From: JANYIP01 sp031394045
GTDB taxonomy: Bacteria > Actinomycetota > Actinomycetes > Prado026
DNA: 56,404 nt
Direction of reading: 5' to 3'
NCBI GenBank assembly: GCA_031394045.1
Contig: JANMWN010000092.1
Location: forward strand, 1 to 56,404
Under the pieces are notes generated by a model, which was not told the DNA's origin, did not search any database, and saw only the letters and a program-made list of their open reading frames with translations. Positions 47,776 to 56,403 of the stretch are shown here, in pieces. Position 1 is the first letter of the stretch; every line of letters starts with the position of its first letter. The position numbers and the translations under genes were made by a program.

Positions 47776-48939
47776 GTGCGATTCCGGGTCGAGCGCGACG
47801 TTCTCGCCGAAGCCGTGGCCTGGACGGCCAGGAGCCTGCCGGCCCGTCCGCCCGTACCCGTGCTGGCCGGCCTCCTGCTCGAGGCCGGTCCGGACGGGCT
47901 GAGCCTGTCCGGTTTCGACTACGAGGTCTCCGCTCGCGTCACGATCGCCGCTGACGTCATCGAGCCGGGCCGGGCGCTGGTCTCGGGCCGCCTGCTGGCC
48001 GACATCTCGCGCAGCCTGCCGGCCAGGCCGGTCGAGATCAGCACCGACGGGCCCAAGGTCCAGCTCGTCTGCGGCAGCGCCCGCTTCTCGCTGCTGACGC
48101 TGCCGGTCGAGGACTACCCGACGCTGCCGGAGATGCCGGGAGTCACCGGCACCTTGTCCAGCGCACTGTTCGCGGCCGCCGTCGCGCAGGTGGCCATCGC
48201 GGCCGGCCGCGACGACACGCTGCCCGTGCTCACCGGGATCCGGGTCGAGATCGAGGGCGACACCGTGACGCTGGCGGCTACCGACCGGTACCGGCTCGCC
48301 GTCCGCGAGCTCAGCTGGCGCCCGGAGCAGACCGGCCTCGACGCCATCGCGCTGGTCCCGGCCCGGACGCTCGCCGAGACGGCGAAGTCGATGGCAGGGG
48401 CCGAGTCCGTCTCGATCGCCCTGGCCAGCGGTGCCTCCGGCGAGGGTCTGATGGGCTTCGACGGCTCGGGCCGGCGCACCACCACCCGGCTGCTCGAGGG
48501 CGAGTTCCCGAAATATCGCGCGCTGCTCCCGTCCGAGGCGCTCACTGTCGCCGACGTCGACACGGCGTCCTTGGTCGAGGCGGTCAAGCGGGTCGCGCTG
48601 GTCGCCGAGCGCAACACCCCAGTCCGGCTGACCTTCTCCGCCGGCGAGCTGCAGCTGGACGCCGGTACCGGAGACGAGGCACAGGCGTCCGAGGCCCTGG
48701 CCTGTGCTCTCGACGGCGAGCCGCTGAGCATCGCGTTCAACCCGCAGTTCCTGCTCGACGGGCTCGGCGCCGTCGACTCGGCCGTGGCGCGCCTGTCGTT
48801 CACGACGTCCAACAAGCCGGCGGTGCTCACCGGGGGGGCCGGCGAGGGTGCGGCTGACTCGGCGGCGTCCAAGGGCGGGCTCGGCGGCGTTGGCGGCGCC
48901 TACCGTTACCTGCTCATGCCGGTCCGTCTCTCCGGCTGA
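47776..48939 (+). CDS. dnaN: DNA polymerase III beta clamp
   Basis: The clamp encircles DNA and tethers polymerase and repair factors. The 387-residue product has three repeated domains: MRFRVERDVLAEAVAWTARS at the start, LTLPVEDYPTLPEMPGVTG with the second-domain RDDTLPVLTGIRVE near 150, and the third starting near ALTVADVDTASLVEAVKRVA. It ends YRYLLMPVRL, where the hydrophobic pocket and the final MPVRL are typical. Start GTG with a GAGGAG site. Confidence 0.97.
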   Translation: MRFRVERDVLAEAVAWTARSLPARPPVPVLAGLLLEAGPDGLSLSGFDYEVSARVTIAADVIEPGRALVSGRLLADISRSLPARPVEISTDGPKVQLVCGSARFSLLTLPVEDYPTLPEMPGVTGTLSSALFAAAVAQVAIAAGRDDTLPVLTGIRVEIEGDTVTLAATDRYRLAVRELSWRPEQTGLDAIALVPARTLAETAKSMAGAESVSIALASGASGEGLMGFDGSGRRTTTRLLEGEFPKYRALLPSEALTVADVDTASLVEAVKRVALVAERNTPVRLTFSAGELQLDAGTGDEAQASEALACALDGEPLSIAFNPQFLLDGLGAVDSAVARLSFTTSNKPAVLTGGAGEGAADSAASKGGLGGVGGAYRYLLMPVRLSG

Positions 48940-48959
48940 GGCCGGGGCTCGAGCAGCGC

Positions 48960-50093
48960 GTGTACGTCGCCCATCTCTCGCTGGCCGACTTCCGCTCCTA
49001 CGCAGGGGTGGAGCTGCCGCTGGAGCCCGGGGTGACCGCCCTGGTCGGTCCCAACGGCGAGGGCAAGACCAACCTGGTCGAGGCGATCGGCTACGTCGCG
49101 ACGCTCGGCAGCCACCGCGTCGCCACCGACGCGCCCCTGGTCCGCTTCGGCGCCGAGCGGGCCATCGTCCGGGTGAGCGTGGTCCGTGACGACCGGCCCA
49201 CCCTGGTCGAGCTCGAGCTGACCCCCGGCCGGGCCAACCGGGCCCGGATCAACCGGTCGCCGATACCGCGGGCGCGCGAAGTCCTCGGCCTCCTGCGCAC
49301 CGTGCTCTTCGCGCCCGAGGACCTGGCCGTCGTCAAGGGCGACCCGTCCGAGCGCCGGCGTTTCCTCGACGACCTGCTGGTGGCGCGTACGCCACGACTG
49401 GCCGGCGTACGCGCTGACTACGACCGGGTCCTGAAGCAGCGCAACGCGCTGCTCAAGTCAGCCGGCGCGGCGATGCGGTCCCGCGGGGCCGGCGCGGACC
49501 TGTCGACCCTCGACGTCTGGGACACCCACCTGGCCACCGCGGGGGCCGAGCTGCTGTCCGCCCGGCTGGACCTGGTGGACCTGCTCCGCCCGCTCGTGGC
49601 CACCGCATACGCGTCAGTGGCGCGAGGGTCGGCGGCGATCGCGCTCGACTACGTCTCGAGCATCGGCCCCGAGACCCCGCTCGTACCGGACCGCGAGGCG
49701 CTCGCCGAAGCGCTTCTCGCGGCGCTGAGCGAGTCGCGGCGGCGCGAGCTCGAGCGCGGGATCTCGCTGGTGGGACCGCACCGCGACGACCTGGTGCTGC
49801 GGCTCGGGCCGATGCCGGCCAAGGGGTACGCCAGCCACGGCGAGTCCTGGTCGTACGCCCTGGCCCTGCGGCTGGCGTCCTACGACCTGCTCACCAGCGA
49901 CGGCGGCGAGCCGGTGCTCATCCTCGACGACGTGTTCGCCGAGCTCGACGTCGACCGGCGCGAGCGGCTGGCCGAGCTGGTTGCGCCCGCCGAGCAGGTT
50001 CTCGTCACGGCCGCGGTGGCGCAAGATGTCCCTGCGGCCCTGCGAGGGGCCCGTGTCGACGTCATGGCCGGGGAGGTGCACCGTGTCGCGTGA
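48960..50093 (+). CDS. recF: DNA replication and repair protein RecF
   Basis: RecF loads RecA at gaps with RecO/R. The 377-residue ABC-type ATPase has Walker A GPNGEGKTN near residue 30, the signature motif (SHGESWSYALALRLASYDLL near 296) and Walker B EPVLILDDVFAELD near 318. Start GTG 48960 begins VYVAHLSLADFRSYAG, a classic RecF N-terminus. Overlaps the next gene by 11 bp. Confidence 0.97.
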   Translation: MYVAHLSLADFRSYAGVELPLEPGVTALVGPNGEGKTNLVEAIGYVATLGSHRVATDAPLVRFGAERAIVRVSVVRDDRPTLVELELTPGRANRARINRSPIPRAREVLGLLRTVLFAPEDLAVVKGDPSERRRFLDDLLVARTPRLAGVRADYDRVLKQRNALLKSAGAAMRSRGAGADLSTLDVWDTHLATAGAELLSARLDLVDLLRPLVATAYASVARGSAAIALDYVSSIGPETPLVPDREALAEALLAALSESRRRELERGISLVGPHRDDLVLRLGPMPAKGYASHGESWSYALALRLASYDLLTSDGGEPVLILDDVFAELDVDRRERLAELVAPAEQVLVTAAVAQDVPAALRGARVDVMAGEVHRVA

Positions 50094-50691
50094 CCCTGCT
50101 GCCGGCGCTGCCGGCGCTGCCGGACTCGGTCCCGACGAGCTCGCTGCCGACGCACAGTCCCCTCATCCAGCAGAACCAGCGCACCCTCCCGCGCCGTCCG
50201 GCATCGACCTGGCCCGCACCCTGCTTGCGCAGGCCCGCGCCGACGCCAAGGCCAAGGGCGCCCGCGTGGGCGAGCGCAAGGCCGTCCGCCGCGGGGACAT
50301 CTCCGGCCAGCACCGCAGTGGAGCCCATCCCGACGATCGTGACCCGCAACCCCTCGGCCGTACCGTCGAGCGGCTCGTGGCCGAGCGGGGCTGGGAGACC
50401 GAGGCGGCCGTCGGCGGGGTGATCGGCCGGTGGGACCTGATCGTGGGCACCGAGGTCGCGGCGCACTGCGTCCCGGAGACCTATGCCGACGCCGTCCTGG
50501 TCGTCCGCGCCGACTCCACCGCCTGGGCCACCCAGGTCCGGCTCCTGGCCCCCGCGCTGGTGGCGCGGCTCAACGCCGAGTGCGGGGACGGCTCGGTGAC
50601 CCGCGTCCAGGTGCTCGGGCCGGGCCGGCCGTCCTGGCGCAAGGGTCCCCTGCACGTACGCGGCCGCGGCCCGCGCGACACCTACGGCTGA
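50083..50691 (+). CDS. dciA: DciA-type helicase-loading protein (DUF721)
   Basis: DciA proteins load the replicative helicase in bacteria without DnaC. The 202-residue product has an Ala/Pro-rich N-terminal region and the DUF721 KH-like core VVGTEVAAHCVPETYADAVL-type segment (IVGTEVAAHCVPETYADAVL, about residues 128-147). A C-terminal tail is basic (RGRGPRDTYG). Start GTG 50083 has GGGAGG upstream and overlaps recF, implying coupling. The location between recF and gyrB (Rv0004 position) supports the call. Confidence 0.9.
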   Translation: MSRDPAAGAAGAAGLGPDELAADAQSPHPAEPAHPPAPSGIDLARTLLAQARADAKAKGARVGERKAVRRGDISGQHRSGAHPDDRDPQPLGRTVERLVAERGWETEAAVGGVIGRWDLIVGTEVAAHCVPETYADAVLVVRADSTAWATQVRLLAPALVARLNAECGDGSVTRVQVLGPGRPSWRKGPLHVRGRGPRDTYG

Positions 50692-50828
50692 CCCGGGAGC
50701 CGAGGGCGGCGGGCCCCGCTGGCCGCTAAGAGGTCCCGTGCGTGTGGGGGGACATGGCCTGGGGGGAGTTCGGGCACCACGTTCGTCCACAGCGGCCCTC
50801 CTGGGCCGTTTCTGACGCCGCGCGCGGG

Positions 50829-50834
50829 TAGGAT
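50829..50834 (+). promoter_or_regulatory. -10 element of gyrB
   Basis: TAGGAT lies 31 bp before the gyrB GTG; an AGGAG ribosome-binding site follows at about 50851. A DnaA-box-like TCGTCCACA is at 50783-50791. No clear -35 box is seen. Confidence 0.5.
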
Positions 50835-50865
50835 GAAGGTCTTCCACCGACAGGAGCCCCGCCCC

Positions 50866-52818
50866 GTGTCGTATGACGCCACGTCGATCACCGTGCTCGA
50901 AGGTCTCGACGCCGTACGCAAGCGCCCAGGCATGTACATCGGCTCCACGGGTGAGCGCGGACTCCACCACCTGGTCCAGGAGGTGGTCGACAACTCGGTC
51001 GACGAGGCACTGGCCGGCTACTGCGACCTGATCTCGGTGACGATCTTGGCCGACGGTGCCGTCCGGGTGACCGACAACGGGCGGGGGATCCCCGTCGACC
51101 TGATGGCCGGGGAGAACAAGCCGGCCGTCGAGGTCGTCCTGACCGTCCTGCACGCCGGCGGCAAGTTCGGCGGCAGCGCCAGCGGCTACTCCGTGTCCGG
51201 CGGCCTGCACGGCGTCGGTGTCTCGGTCGTCAACGCGTTGTCCAAGCGGCTCGAGGTCGAGATCCGCCGCGACGGTGCCCTGTGGACCCAGACGTACGCC
51301 TACGGGGTCCCGACCGCGCCCCTCGTCAAGGGCCCGGCAACCACCGAGACGGGCACCCAGATCACGTTCTGGGCCGATGACGCGATCTTCGAGACCACCG
51401 ACTACGACTTCGAGACCCTGTCGCGACGCATGCAGGAGATGGCGTTCCTCAACAAGGGTCTGTCGATCTCCCTGCGCGACGAGCGCGCCGACCACGTCGA
51501 CGAGGACGGCGAGCCGCGCTCGGTCGTCTACCAGTACCAGGATGGCATCGTCGACTTCGTCAAGCACCTCAACGCCGCAAAGGGCGAGGCGCACCGGCAC
51601 ATCATCAGCTTCGAGTCCGAGGACACCGAGGCGCGGCTCTCGCTCGAGGTCGCGATGCAGTGGAACACCGGCTTCTCCGAGTCGGTCTACACCTTCGCCA
51701 ACACCATCAACACCCACGAGGGCGGCACCCACGAGGAGGGCTTCCGGTCGGCGCTGACCTCGCTGGTCAACAAGTTCTGCCGCGAGTGGGGTGTGCTCAA
51801 GGAGAAGGAGCCGAACCTCACCGGCGAGGACTGCCGCGAGGGCCTGACCGCGATCATCTCCATCAAGCTCGGCGAGCCGCAGTTCGAGGGGCAGACCAAG
51901 ACCAAGCTCGGCAACACCGAGGCCAAGACGTTCGTGCAGAAGGTCTGCAACGACCAGCTGGGCGCCTGGTTCGAGCAGAACCCGGCCGAGGGCAAGGAGA
52001 TCGCCCGCAAGGCGGTCGCCGCCGCCAGCGCGCGCACCGCGGCCCGCAAGGCGCGTGACCTGGCCCGTGGCCGCAAGGGGCTGCTCGAGTCCGGGGGCCT
52101 GCCGGGCAAGCTCGCCGACTGCCAGTGGACCGACCCCGTCAAGTGCGAGCTGTACATCGTGGAGGGTGACTCGGCCGGCGGCTCGGCCAAGGGCGGCCGC
52201 GACTCGCGCTTCCAGGCGATCCTGCCCATCCGCGGCAAGATCCTCAACGTCGAGAAGGCCCGCATCGACAAGGTGCTGCAGAACAACGAGGTGCAGGCCC
52301 TGATCTCGGCGCTCGGCACGGGCATCCACGACGAGTTCGACCTGGCTCGCCTGCGCTATCACAAGATCATCCTGATGGCAGACGCAGACGTCGACGGCCA
52401 GCACATCCGTACCCTCCTGCTCACGTTCCTGTTCCGGTTCATGCGCCCGCTGGTCGAGGCCGGCAACGTCTACCTCGCCCAGCCGCCGCTGTACAAGATC
52501 AAGTGGCCAGGCAAGGAGCCGGTGCAGTACGCGTTCTCCGACCGTGAGCGCGACGGGCTGATCCGGATCGGCGTCGAGGCCGGCAAGCGGCTGCCCAAGG
52601 ACGACGGCATCCAGCGCTTCAAGGGCCTCGGCGAGATGCCGGCCAAGGAGCTGTGGGAGACCACGATGGACCCCGACGCGCGGGTGCTGCTGAAGGTCAC
52701 CCTCGACGACGCGGCCGCGGCCGACGACCTCTTCTCGGTGCTGATGGGCGAGGACGTCGAGCAGCGCCGCTCGTTCATCCAGCGCAACGCCAAGGACGTC
52801 AGGTACTTGGACATCTGA
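50866..52818 (+). CDS. gyrB: DNA gyrase subunit B
   Basis: GyrB supplies the ATPase of gyrase, which introduces negative supercoils. The 650-residue product has the GHKL motifs VVDNSVDEAL near residue 45 and DNGRGIPVD near 75, plus GLHGVGVSVVNALS near 120. The Toprim domain follows with EGDSAGGSAKGGRDSRFQAI near 433, then DADVDGQHIRTLLL near 505. Start GTG 50866 (VSYDATSITVLEGLDAVRKR) follows AGGAG; an ATG 33 bp upstream overlaps the -10 element and is rejected. Confidence 0.97.
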   Translation: MSYDATSITVLEGLDAVRKRPGMYIGSTGERGLHHLVQEVVDNSVDEALAGYCDLISVTILADGAVRVTDNGRGIPVDLMAGENKPAVEVVLTVLHAGGKFGGSASGYSVSGGLHGVGVSVVNALSKRLEVEIRRDGALWTQTYAYGVPTAPLVKGPATTETGTQITFWADDAIFETTDYDFETLSRRMQEMAFLNKGLSISLRDERADHVDEDGEPRSVVYQYQDGIVDFVKHLNAAKGEAHRHIISFESEDTEARLSLEVAMQWNTGFSESVYTFANTINTHEGGTHEEGFRSALTSLVNKFCREWGVLKEKEPNLTGEDCREGLTAIISIKLGEPQFEGQTKTKLGNTEAKTFVQKVCNDQLGAWFEQNPAEGKEIARKAVAAASARTAARKARDLARGRKGLLESGGLPGKLADCQWTDPVKCELYIVEGDSAGGSAKGGRDSRFQAILPIRGKILNVEKARIDKVLQNNEVQALISALGTGIHDEFDLARLRYHKIILMADADVDGQHIRTLLLTFLFRFMRPLVEAGNVYLAQPPLYKIKWPGKEPVQYAFSDRERDGLIRIGVEAGKRLPKDDGIQRFKGLGEMPAKELWETTMDPDARVLLKVTLDDAAAADDLFSVLMGEDVEQRRSFIQRNAKDVRYLDI

Positions 52819-52868
52819 GCCGTACGGCAGTTCCGACCGATCAGCCGTACGACGAAAGGACGTGACCG

Positions 52869-55544
52869 ATGACTGACGACACGACGATCCTCCCTCCCCC
52901 CGGCGACGAGCCACCCGCGCCAGCGGCTGGTGGCGCGGCTGGTGGCGCGGGTGCTGGCGGTGCTGGCGGCGGTGCTGCTGGTGATGGCGGCGGCGCGGCC
53001 GGCGGCGGCACCGACCGCATCGAGCCGGTCGACATCCAGGTCGAGATGCAGCGGTCCTACCTCGACTACGCGATGAGCGTCATCGTCGGTCGCGCCCTGC
53101 CCGACGTGCGCGACGGGCTCAAGCCCGTGCACCGACGGGTGCTGTACGCGATGTACGACGGCAACTACCGCCCCGACCGCGGCTACTCCAAGTGCGCGCG
53201 CGTGGTCGGCGCCGTCATGGGCGACTACCACCCTCACGGCGACTCCTCGATCTACGACGCGCTCGTACGCCTGGCGCAGCCGTGGTCCCTGCGGTACCCG
53301 CTGATCGACGGCAACGGCAACTTCGGCTCGCCCGGCAACGACCCCGCCGCTGCGATGCGCTACACCGAGTGCCGGCTCGACCCCCTCGCCATGGAGATGA
53401 TGCGCGACATCGACGAGGACACTGTCGAGTTCTCGCCCAACTACGACGGCCGGGCGCAGGAGCCCGACGTCCTGCCCAGCCGCTTCCCGAACCTGCTCGT
53501 CAACGGCTCGTCCGGCATCGCGGTCGGCATGGCCACCAGCATCCCGCCGCACAACCTGCGCGAGGTCGCCAGCGGCGTGCAGTGGTACCTCGACCACCCG
53601 CAGGCTTCGTCCGAGGAGCTGCTCGACGCGCTGCTCGAGCGGGTCAAGGGTCCGGACTTCCCGACCCGCGGGCTGATCGTGGGCCGTCGCGGCATCGACG
53701 AGGCCTACCGCACCGGCCGCGGCTCGGTGGTCATGCGCGCGGTCGTCGAGGTCGAGGAGATCAACAACCGCGCCTGCCTGGTCATCACCGAGCTGCCGTA
53801 CCAGGTCAACCCTGACAACCTCGCGCTGAAGATCGCCGACCTGGTCAAGGACGGCCGCATCGGTGGCATCGCCGACGTACGCGACGAAGGCAACGAGCGC
53901 AAGGGCCAGCGCCTGGTCATCGTGCTCAAGCGCGACGCCGTGGCCAAGGTCGTGCTCAACAACCTCTACAAACACACCCAGCTGCAGGACACCTTCGGCT
54001 GCAACATGCTGGCCCTGGTCGACGGCGTCCCGCGTACGCTCCGGCTCGACGAGTTCGTGCGGCACTACGTCGTCCACCAGATCGAGGTCATCCGGCGGCG
54101 TACGGCGTTCCGGCTGCGCAAGGCCGAGGAGCGCGCCCACATCCTGCGCGGCCTGGTCAAGGCCCTCGACCAGCTCGACGCCGTCATCGCGCTCATCCGC
54201 AGCTCGCCGTCCGCCGACGAGGCGCGCGGCGGCCTGATGGCGCTGCTCGAGATCGACGACCTGCAGGCCACGGCGATCCTGGACATGCAGCTGCGCCGGC
54301 TCGCGGCGCTCGAGCGCCAGCGCATCATCGACACCCTGGCCGAGATCGAGGCCGAGATCGCCGAGCTCGAGGCGATCCTGGCCAGCGAGGAGCGCCAGCG
54401 CACCATCGTCGCTGAGGAGCTGGCGGTGCTGGTGGCCAAGTTCGGTGACGACCGGCGTACCCAGATCGTGGCGGCCGAGGGCGAGATGTCGATGGAGGAC
54501 CTCATCGCCGAGGAGGACGTCGTCGTCACCATCACCCGTGGTGGCTACGCCAAGCGCACCAAGGCCGACCTCTACCGCTCGCAGCGCCGGGGTGGCAAGG
54601 GCGTGCGCGGGGCCCAGCTGCGCGAGGACGACATCGTCGAGCACTTCTTCATGACGACGACGCACGACTGGATCCTGTTCTTCACCAACATGGGTCGGGT
54701 CTATCGAGCGAAGGCGTACGAGCTGCCCGAGTCCGGGCGCGACGCCAAGGGTCAGCACGTCGCCAACCTGCTTGCGTTCCAGCCCGACGAGCGGATCGCC
54801 CAGGTTCTCGACCTGCGCAACTACGAGGTCAGTCCCTACCTGGTCCTGGCAACCAAGCACGGGTTGGTCAAGAAGACCCGGCTCACCGACTACGACTCGC
54901 CGCGCAGCGGTGGCGTGATCGCGATCAACCTGCGCGACGGCGACGAGCTGATCGCCGCGCGGCTGACAGGTGAGGCGGATGACCTTCTGATGGTCAGCCG
55001 CAAGGGGCAGTCGGTGCGCTTCACCGCCGACGACGCCACCCTGCGCCCGATGGGCCGCGCCACGTCCGGTGTCATCGGCATGCGCTTCCGCTCCGGGGAC
55101 GAGCTGCTGGCCATGGACGTCGTCCGTGACTCCGCGGCCGGGCTGCTCACGGTCACCGACGGCGGGTACGCCAAGCGCACCAGTCTGGGCGCCTGGACGC
55201 CCAAGGGTCGTGGCGGACTTGGTGTCATCGCCATGCGGATCGTCGAGGACCGTGGTTCGCTGGTGGGTGCCGTGGTCGTGTCCGAGGGCGACGAGGTCAT
55301 GGCGATCACCGCCGGGGGCGGCGTGATCCGTACCCCGATCAGCGCGGACGCGCTCAGGCTCACCAGCCGCGACACGATGGGTGTGCGCTTGATGAACCTG
55401 GGCGAGGGTGACACCGTCGTAGCAGTAGCCAGCAGTGCCGAACGGGTGGACGACGAAGGAGTCGGTGACGAGGTCATGGCCGAGGATGACGTCTCGCTCG
55501 CGGATCCGACCCCGACGACCCCGGCAGAGGGAGAGACCACGTGA
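52869..55544 (+). CDS. gyrA: DNA gyrase subunit A
   Basis: GyrA cuts and reseals DNA. The 891-residue product has a Gly/Ala-rich extension near residues 19-47, then the breakage-reunion domain starting QVEMQRSYLDYAMSVIVGRA. The quinolone-determining stretch reads GDYHPHGDSSIYDALVRLAQ, and the catalytic tyrosine is in MRYTECRLDP near 165. The C-terminal beta-pinwheel has the GyrA box QRRGGKG near 577 and repeated blade motifs such as GGYAKRT. Ser and Asp at the two resistance positions are the usual sensitive residues. It starts 50 bp after gyrB with an AAAGGA site. Confidence 0.97.
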   Translation: MTDDTTILPPPGDEPPAPAAGGAAGGAGAGGAGGGAAGDGGGAAGGGTDRIEPVDIQVEMQRSYLDYAMSVIVGRALPDVRDGLKPVHRRVLYAMYDGNYRPDRGYSKCARVVGAVMGDYHPHGDSSIYDALVRLAQPWSLRYPLIDGNGNFGSPGNDPAAAMRYTECRLDPLAMEMMRDIDEDTVEFSPNYDGRAQEPDVLPSRFPNLLVNGSSGIAVGMATSIPPHNLREVASGVQWYLDHPQASSEELLDALLERVKGPDFPTRGLIVGRRGIDEAYRTGRGSVVMRAVVEVEEINNRACLVITELPYQVNPDNLALKIADLVKDGRIGGIADVRDEGNERKGQRLVIVLKRDAVAKVVLNNLYKHTQLQDTFGCNMLALVDGVPRTLRLDEFVRHYVVHQIEVIRRRTAFRLRKAEERAHILRGLVKALDQLDAVIALIRSSPSADEARGGLMALLEIDDLQATAILDMQLRRLAALERQRIIDTLAEIEAEIAELEAILASEERQRTIVAEELAVLVAKFGDDRRTQIVAAEGEMSMEDLIAEEDVVVTITRGGYAKRTKADLYRSQRRGGKGVRGAQLREDDIVEHFFMTTTHDWILFFTNMGRVYRAKAYELPESGRDAKGQHVANLLAFQPDERIAQVLDLRNYEVSPYLVLATKHGLVKKTRLTDYDSPRSGGVIAINLRDGDELIAARLTGEADDLLMVSRKGQSVRFTADDATLRPMGRATSGVIGMRFRSGDELLAMDVVRDSAAGLLTVTDGGYAKRTSLGAWTPKGRGGLGVIAMRIVEDRGSLVGAVVVSEGDEVMAITAGGGVIRTPISADALRLTSRDTMGVRLMNLGEGDTVVAVASSAERVDDEGVGDEVMAEDDVSLADPTPTTPAEGETT

Positions 55545-56074
55545 CCGCGGAGTCGACTGTGACGACCGAGCAGGGCGCGCCCGCGCAAGGGGGGCCGGAC
55601 GGCTCCGACGCCGCGGACGGCGACAGCGGCCTAGGCGCTAGCAGCATGGTTGTGACGCCGGCGGCCGGAGGCACCGCTGTGCGTACGGTGCGGCGGGCCA
55701 AGGTCTCAGTGACCCGGATCGACCCCTGGTCGGTCATGAAGATCTCGTTCGCGCTCTGGGTCGCCTTGGGCATCGTGATCGTCATCGCCACCTCCATCTT
55801 GTGGTGGGTGCTGGACTCGGCCGGGGTCTTCAGCCAGGTCTCCCAGTCGATCATCAAGGTCACGGGTAGCGACACCGGAAGCGGCAACCTCAACACCACC
55901 AGCTTCCAGCTCGTGGACTTCGTCTCGTTCGGCCGGGTGATGGGGGTGACCACGGTCCTGGTGGTCATCAACACCATCCTGCTCACGGCCTTGTCGACGC
56001 TCGGGGCGTTCCTGTTCAACCTGTCCACGGGCCTCGTGGGCGGCGTCGACGTGACCCTCACCGAGACCGACTGA
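55541..56074 (+). CDS. DUF3566 membrane protein
   Basis: The 177-residue product has an acidic disordered N-terminus (about 45 residues). The DUF3566 core (VSVTRIDPWSVMKISFALWV) is followed by two TM helices (SFALWVALGIVIVIATSILW near 67-86 and VMGVTTVLVVINTILLTALS). The family follows gyrA in actinobacteria (Rv0007 position). No function is known. It overlaps the gyrA stop by 4 bp (GTGA), so it is co-translated. Confidence 0.9.
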   Translation: MTAESTVTTEQGAPAQGGPDGSDAADGDSGLGASSMVVTPAAGGTAVRTVRRAKVSVTRIDPWSVMKISFALWVALGIVIVIATSILWWVLDSAGVFSQVSQSIIKVTGSDTGSGNLNTTSFQLVDFVSFGRVMGVTTVLVVINTILLTALSTLGAFLFNLSTGLVGGVDVTLTETD

Positions 56075-56089
56075 CCCCAGGGAACGCGG

Positions 56090-56119
56090 TTGGGACCGGC
56101 CTTTGCGGTCCGGTACCCT
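56090..56119 (+). promoter_or_regulatory. Promoter of tRNA-Ile
   Basis: TTGGGA (56090-56095) and TACCCT (56114-56119) are separated by 18 bp and lie 35 bp before the tRNA. This is a plausible sigma-70-type promoter. Confidence 0.55.
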
Positions 56120-56153
56120 GAGCCCGCGCCAGTTGCCGCACCCTGACGCACCC

Positions 56154-56227
56154 GGGCCTATAGCTCAGACGGTTAGAGCGCTTCCCTGATAAGGAAGAGG
56201 CCGGAGGTTCAAGTCCTCCTAGGCCCA
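56154..56227 (+). tRNA. tRNA-Ile (GAT anticodon)
   Basis: A 74-nt cloverleaf can be drawn: acceptor GGGCCTA/TAGGCCC, D arm GCTC/GAGC, anticodon arm CTTCC/GGAAG with loop CTGATAA (anticodon GAT), T arm GGAGG/CCTCC with loop TTCAAGT, discriminator A. CCA is not encoded. tRNA-Ile follows gyrA-DUF3566 in many actinobacteria. Confidence 0.97.
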
Positions 56228-56249
56228 CCCAGCATTGCCGCGACAACGC

Positions 56250-56291
56250 CGACGTCTCGTTTGATCTCTGCCCCACAACCGTCGTCGTTGT
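56250..56291 (-). repeat. 42-bp interspersed repeat, copy B
   Basis: The reverse complement of this segment matches 2674-2715 (see there). On the minus strand it lies 13 bp downstream of a stop codon (56305-56307) of the partial reading frame at the window edge, the same layout as copy A behind nfo. Confidence 0.7.
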
Positions 56292-56304
56292 TCGGTACTG
56301 CGCG

Positions 56305-56403
56305 CTAGCTGACGACGAGCAGCTCGCCGGCACGGTTGCGGAAAGCGGGGCAGACCAGATTGTGGTCGAGCAGCTGACCGGACGCGGTCTTCTGCACCCA
56401 CTG
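56305..56403 (-). CDS. Possible C-terminal end of an unidentified gene, partial
   Basis: The minus-strand frame entering from the right edge reads QWVQKTASGQLLDHNLVCPA then FRNRAGELLVVS, followed by TAG at 56305-56307. The composition looks protein-like and a shared repeat follows the stop, but with 32 residues no family can be named. An alternative is non-coding DNA between the tRNA and the next gene. Confidence 0.4.
   Translation of the reverse strand, partial: QWVQKTASGQLLDHNLVCPAFRNRAGELLVVS

Noticed and set aside
50833..50865. Upstream ATG start for gyrB (MKVFHRQEPRP)
   Set aside because: It overlaps the -10 element; the GTG at 50866 has AGGAG and the conserved N-terminus.
50062..54860. 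Very long open frames on the minus strand opposite gyrB and gyrA (for example 50062-52914 and 52470-54860)
   Set aside because: They mirror clearly identified genes, have no recognisable domains and are expected from high GC content that suppresses stop codons.
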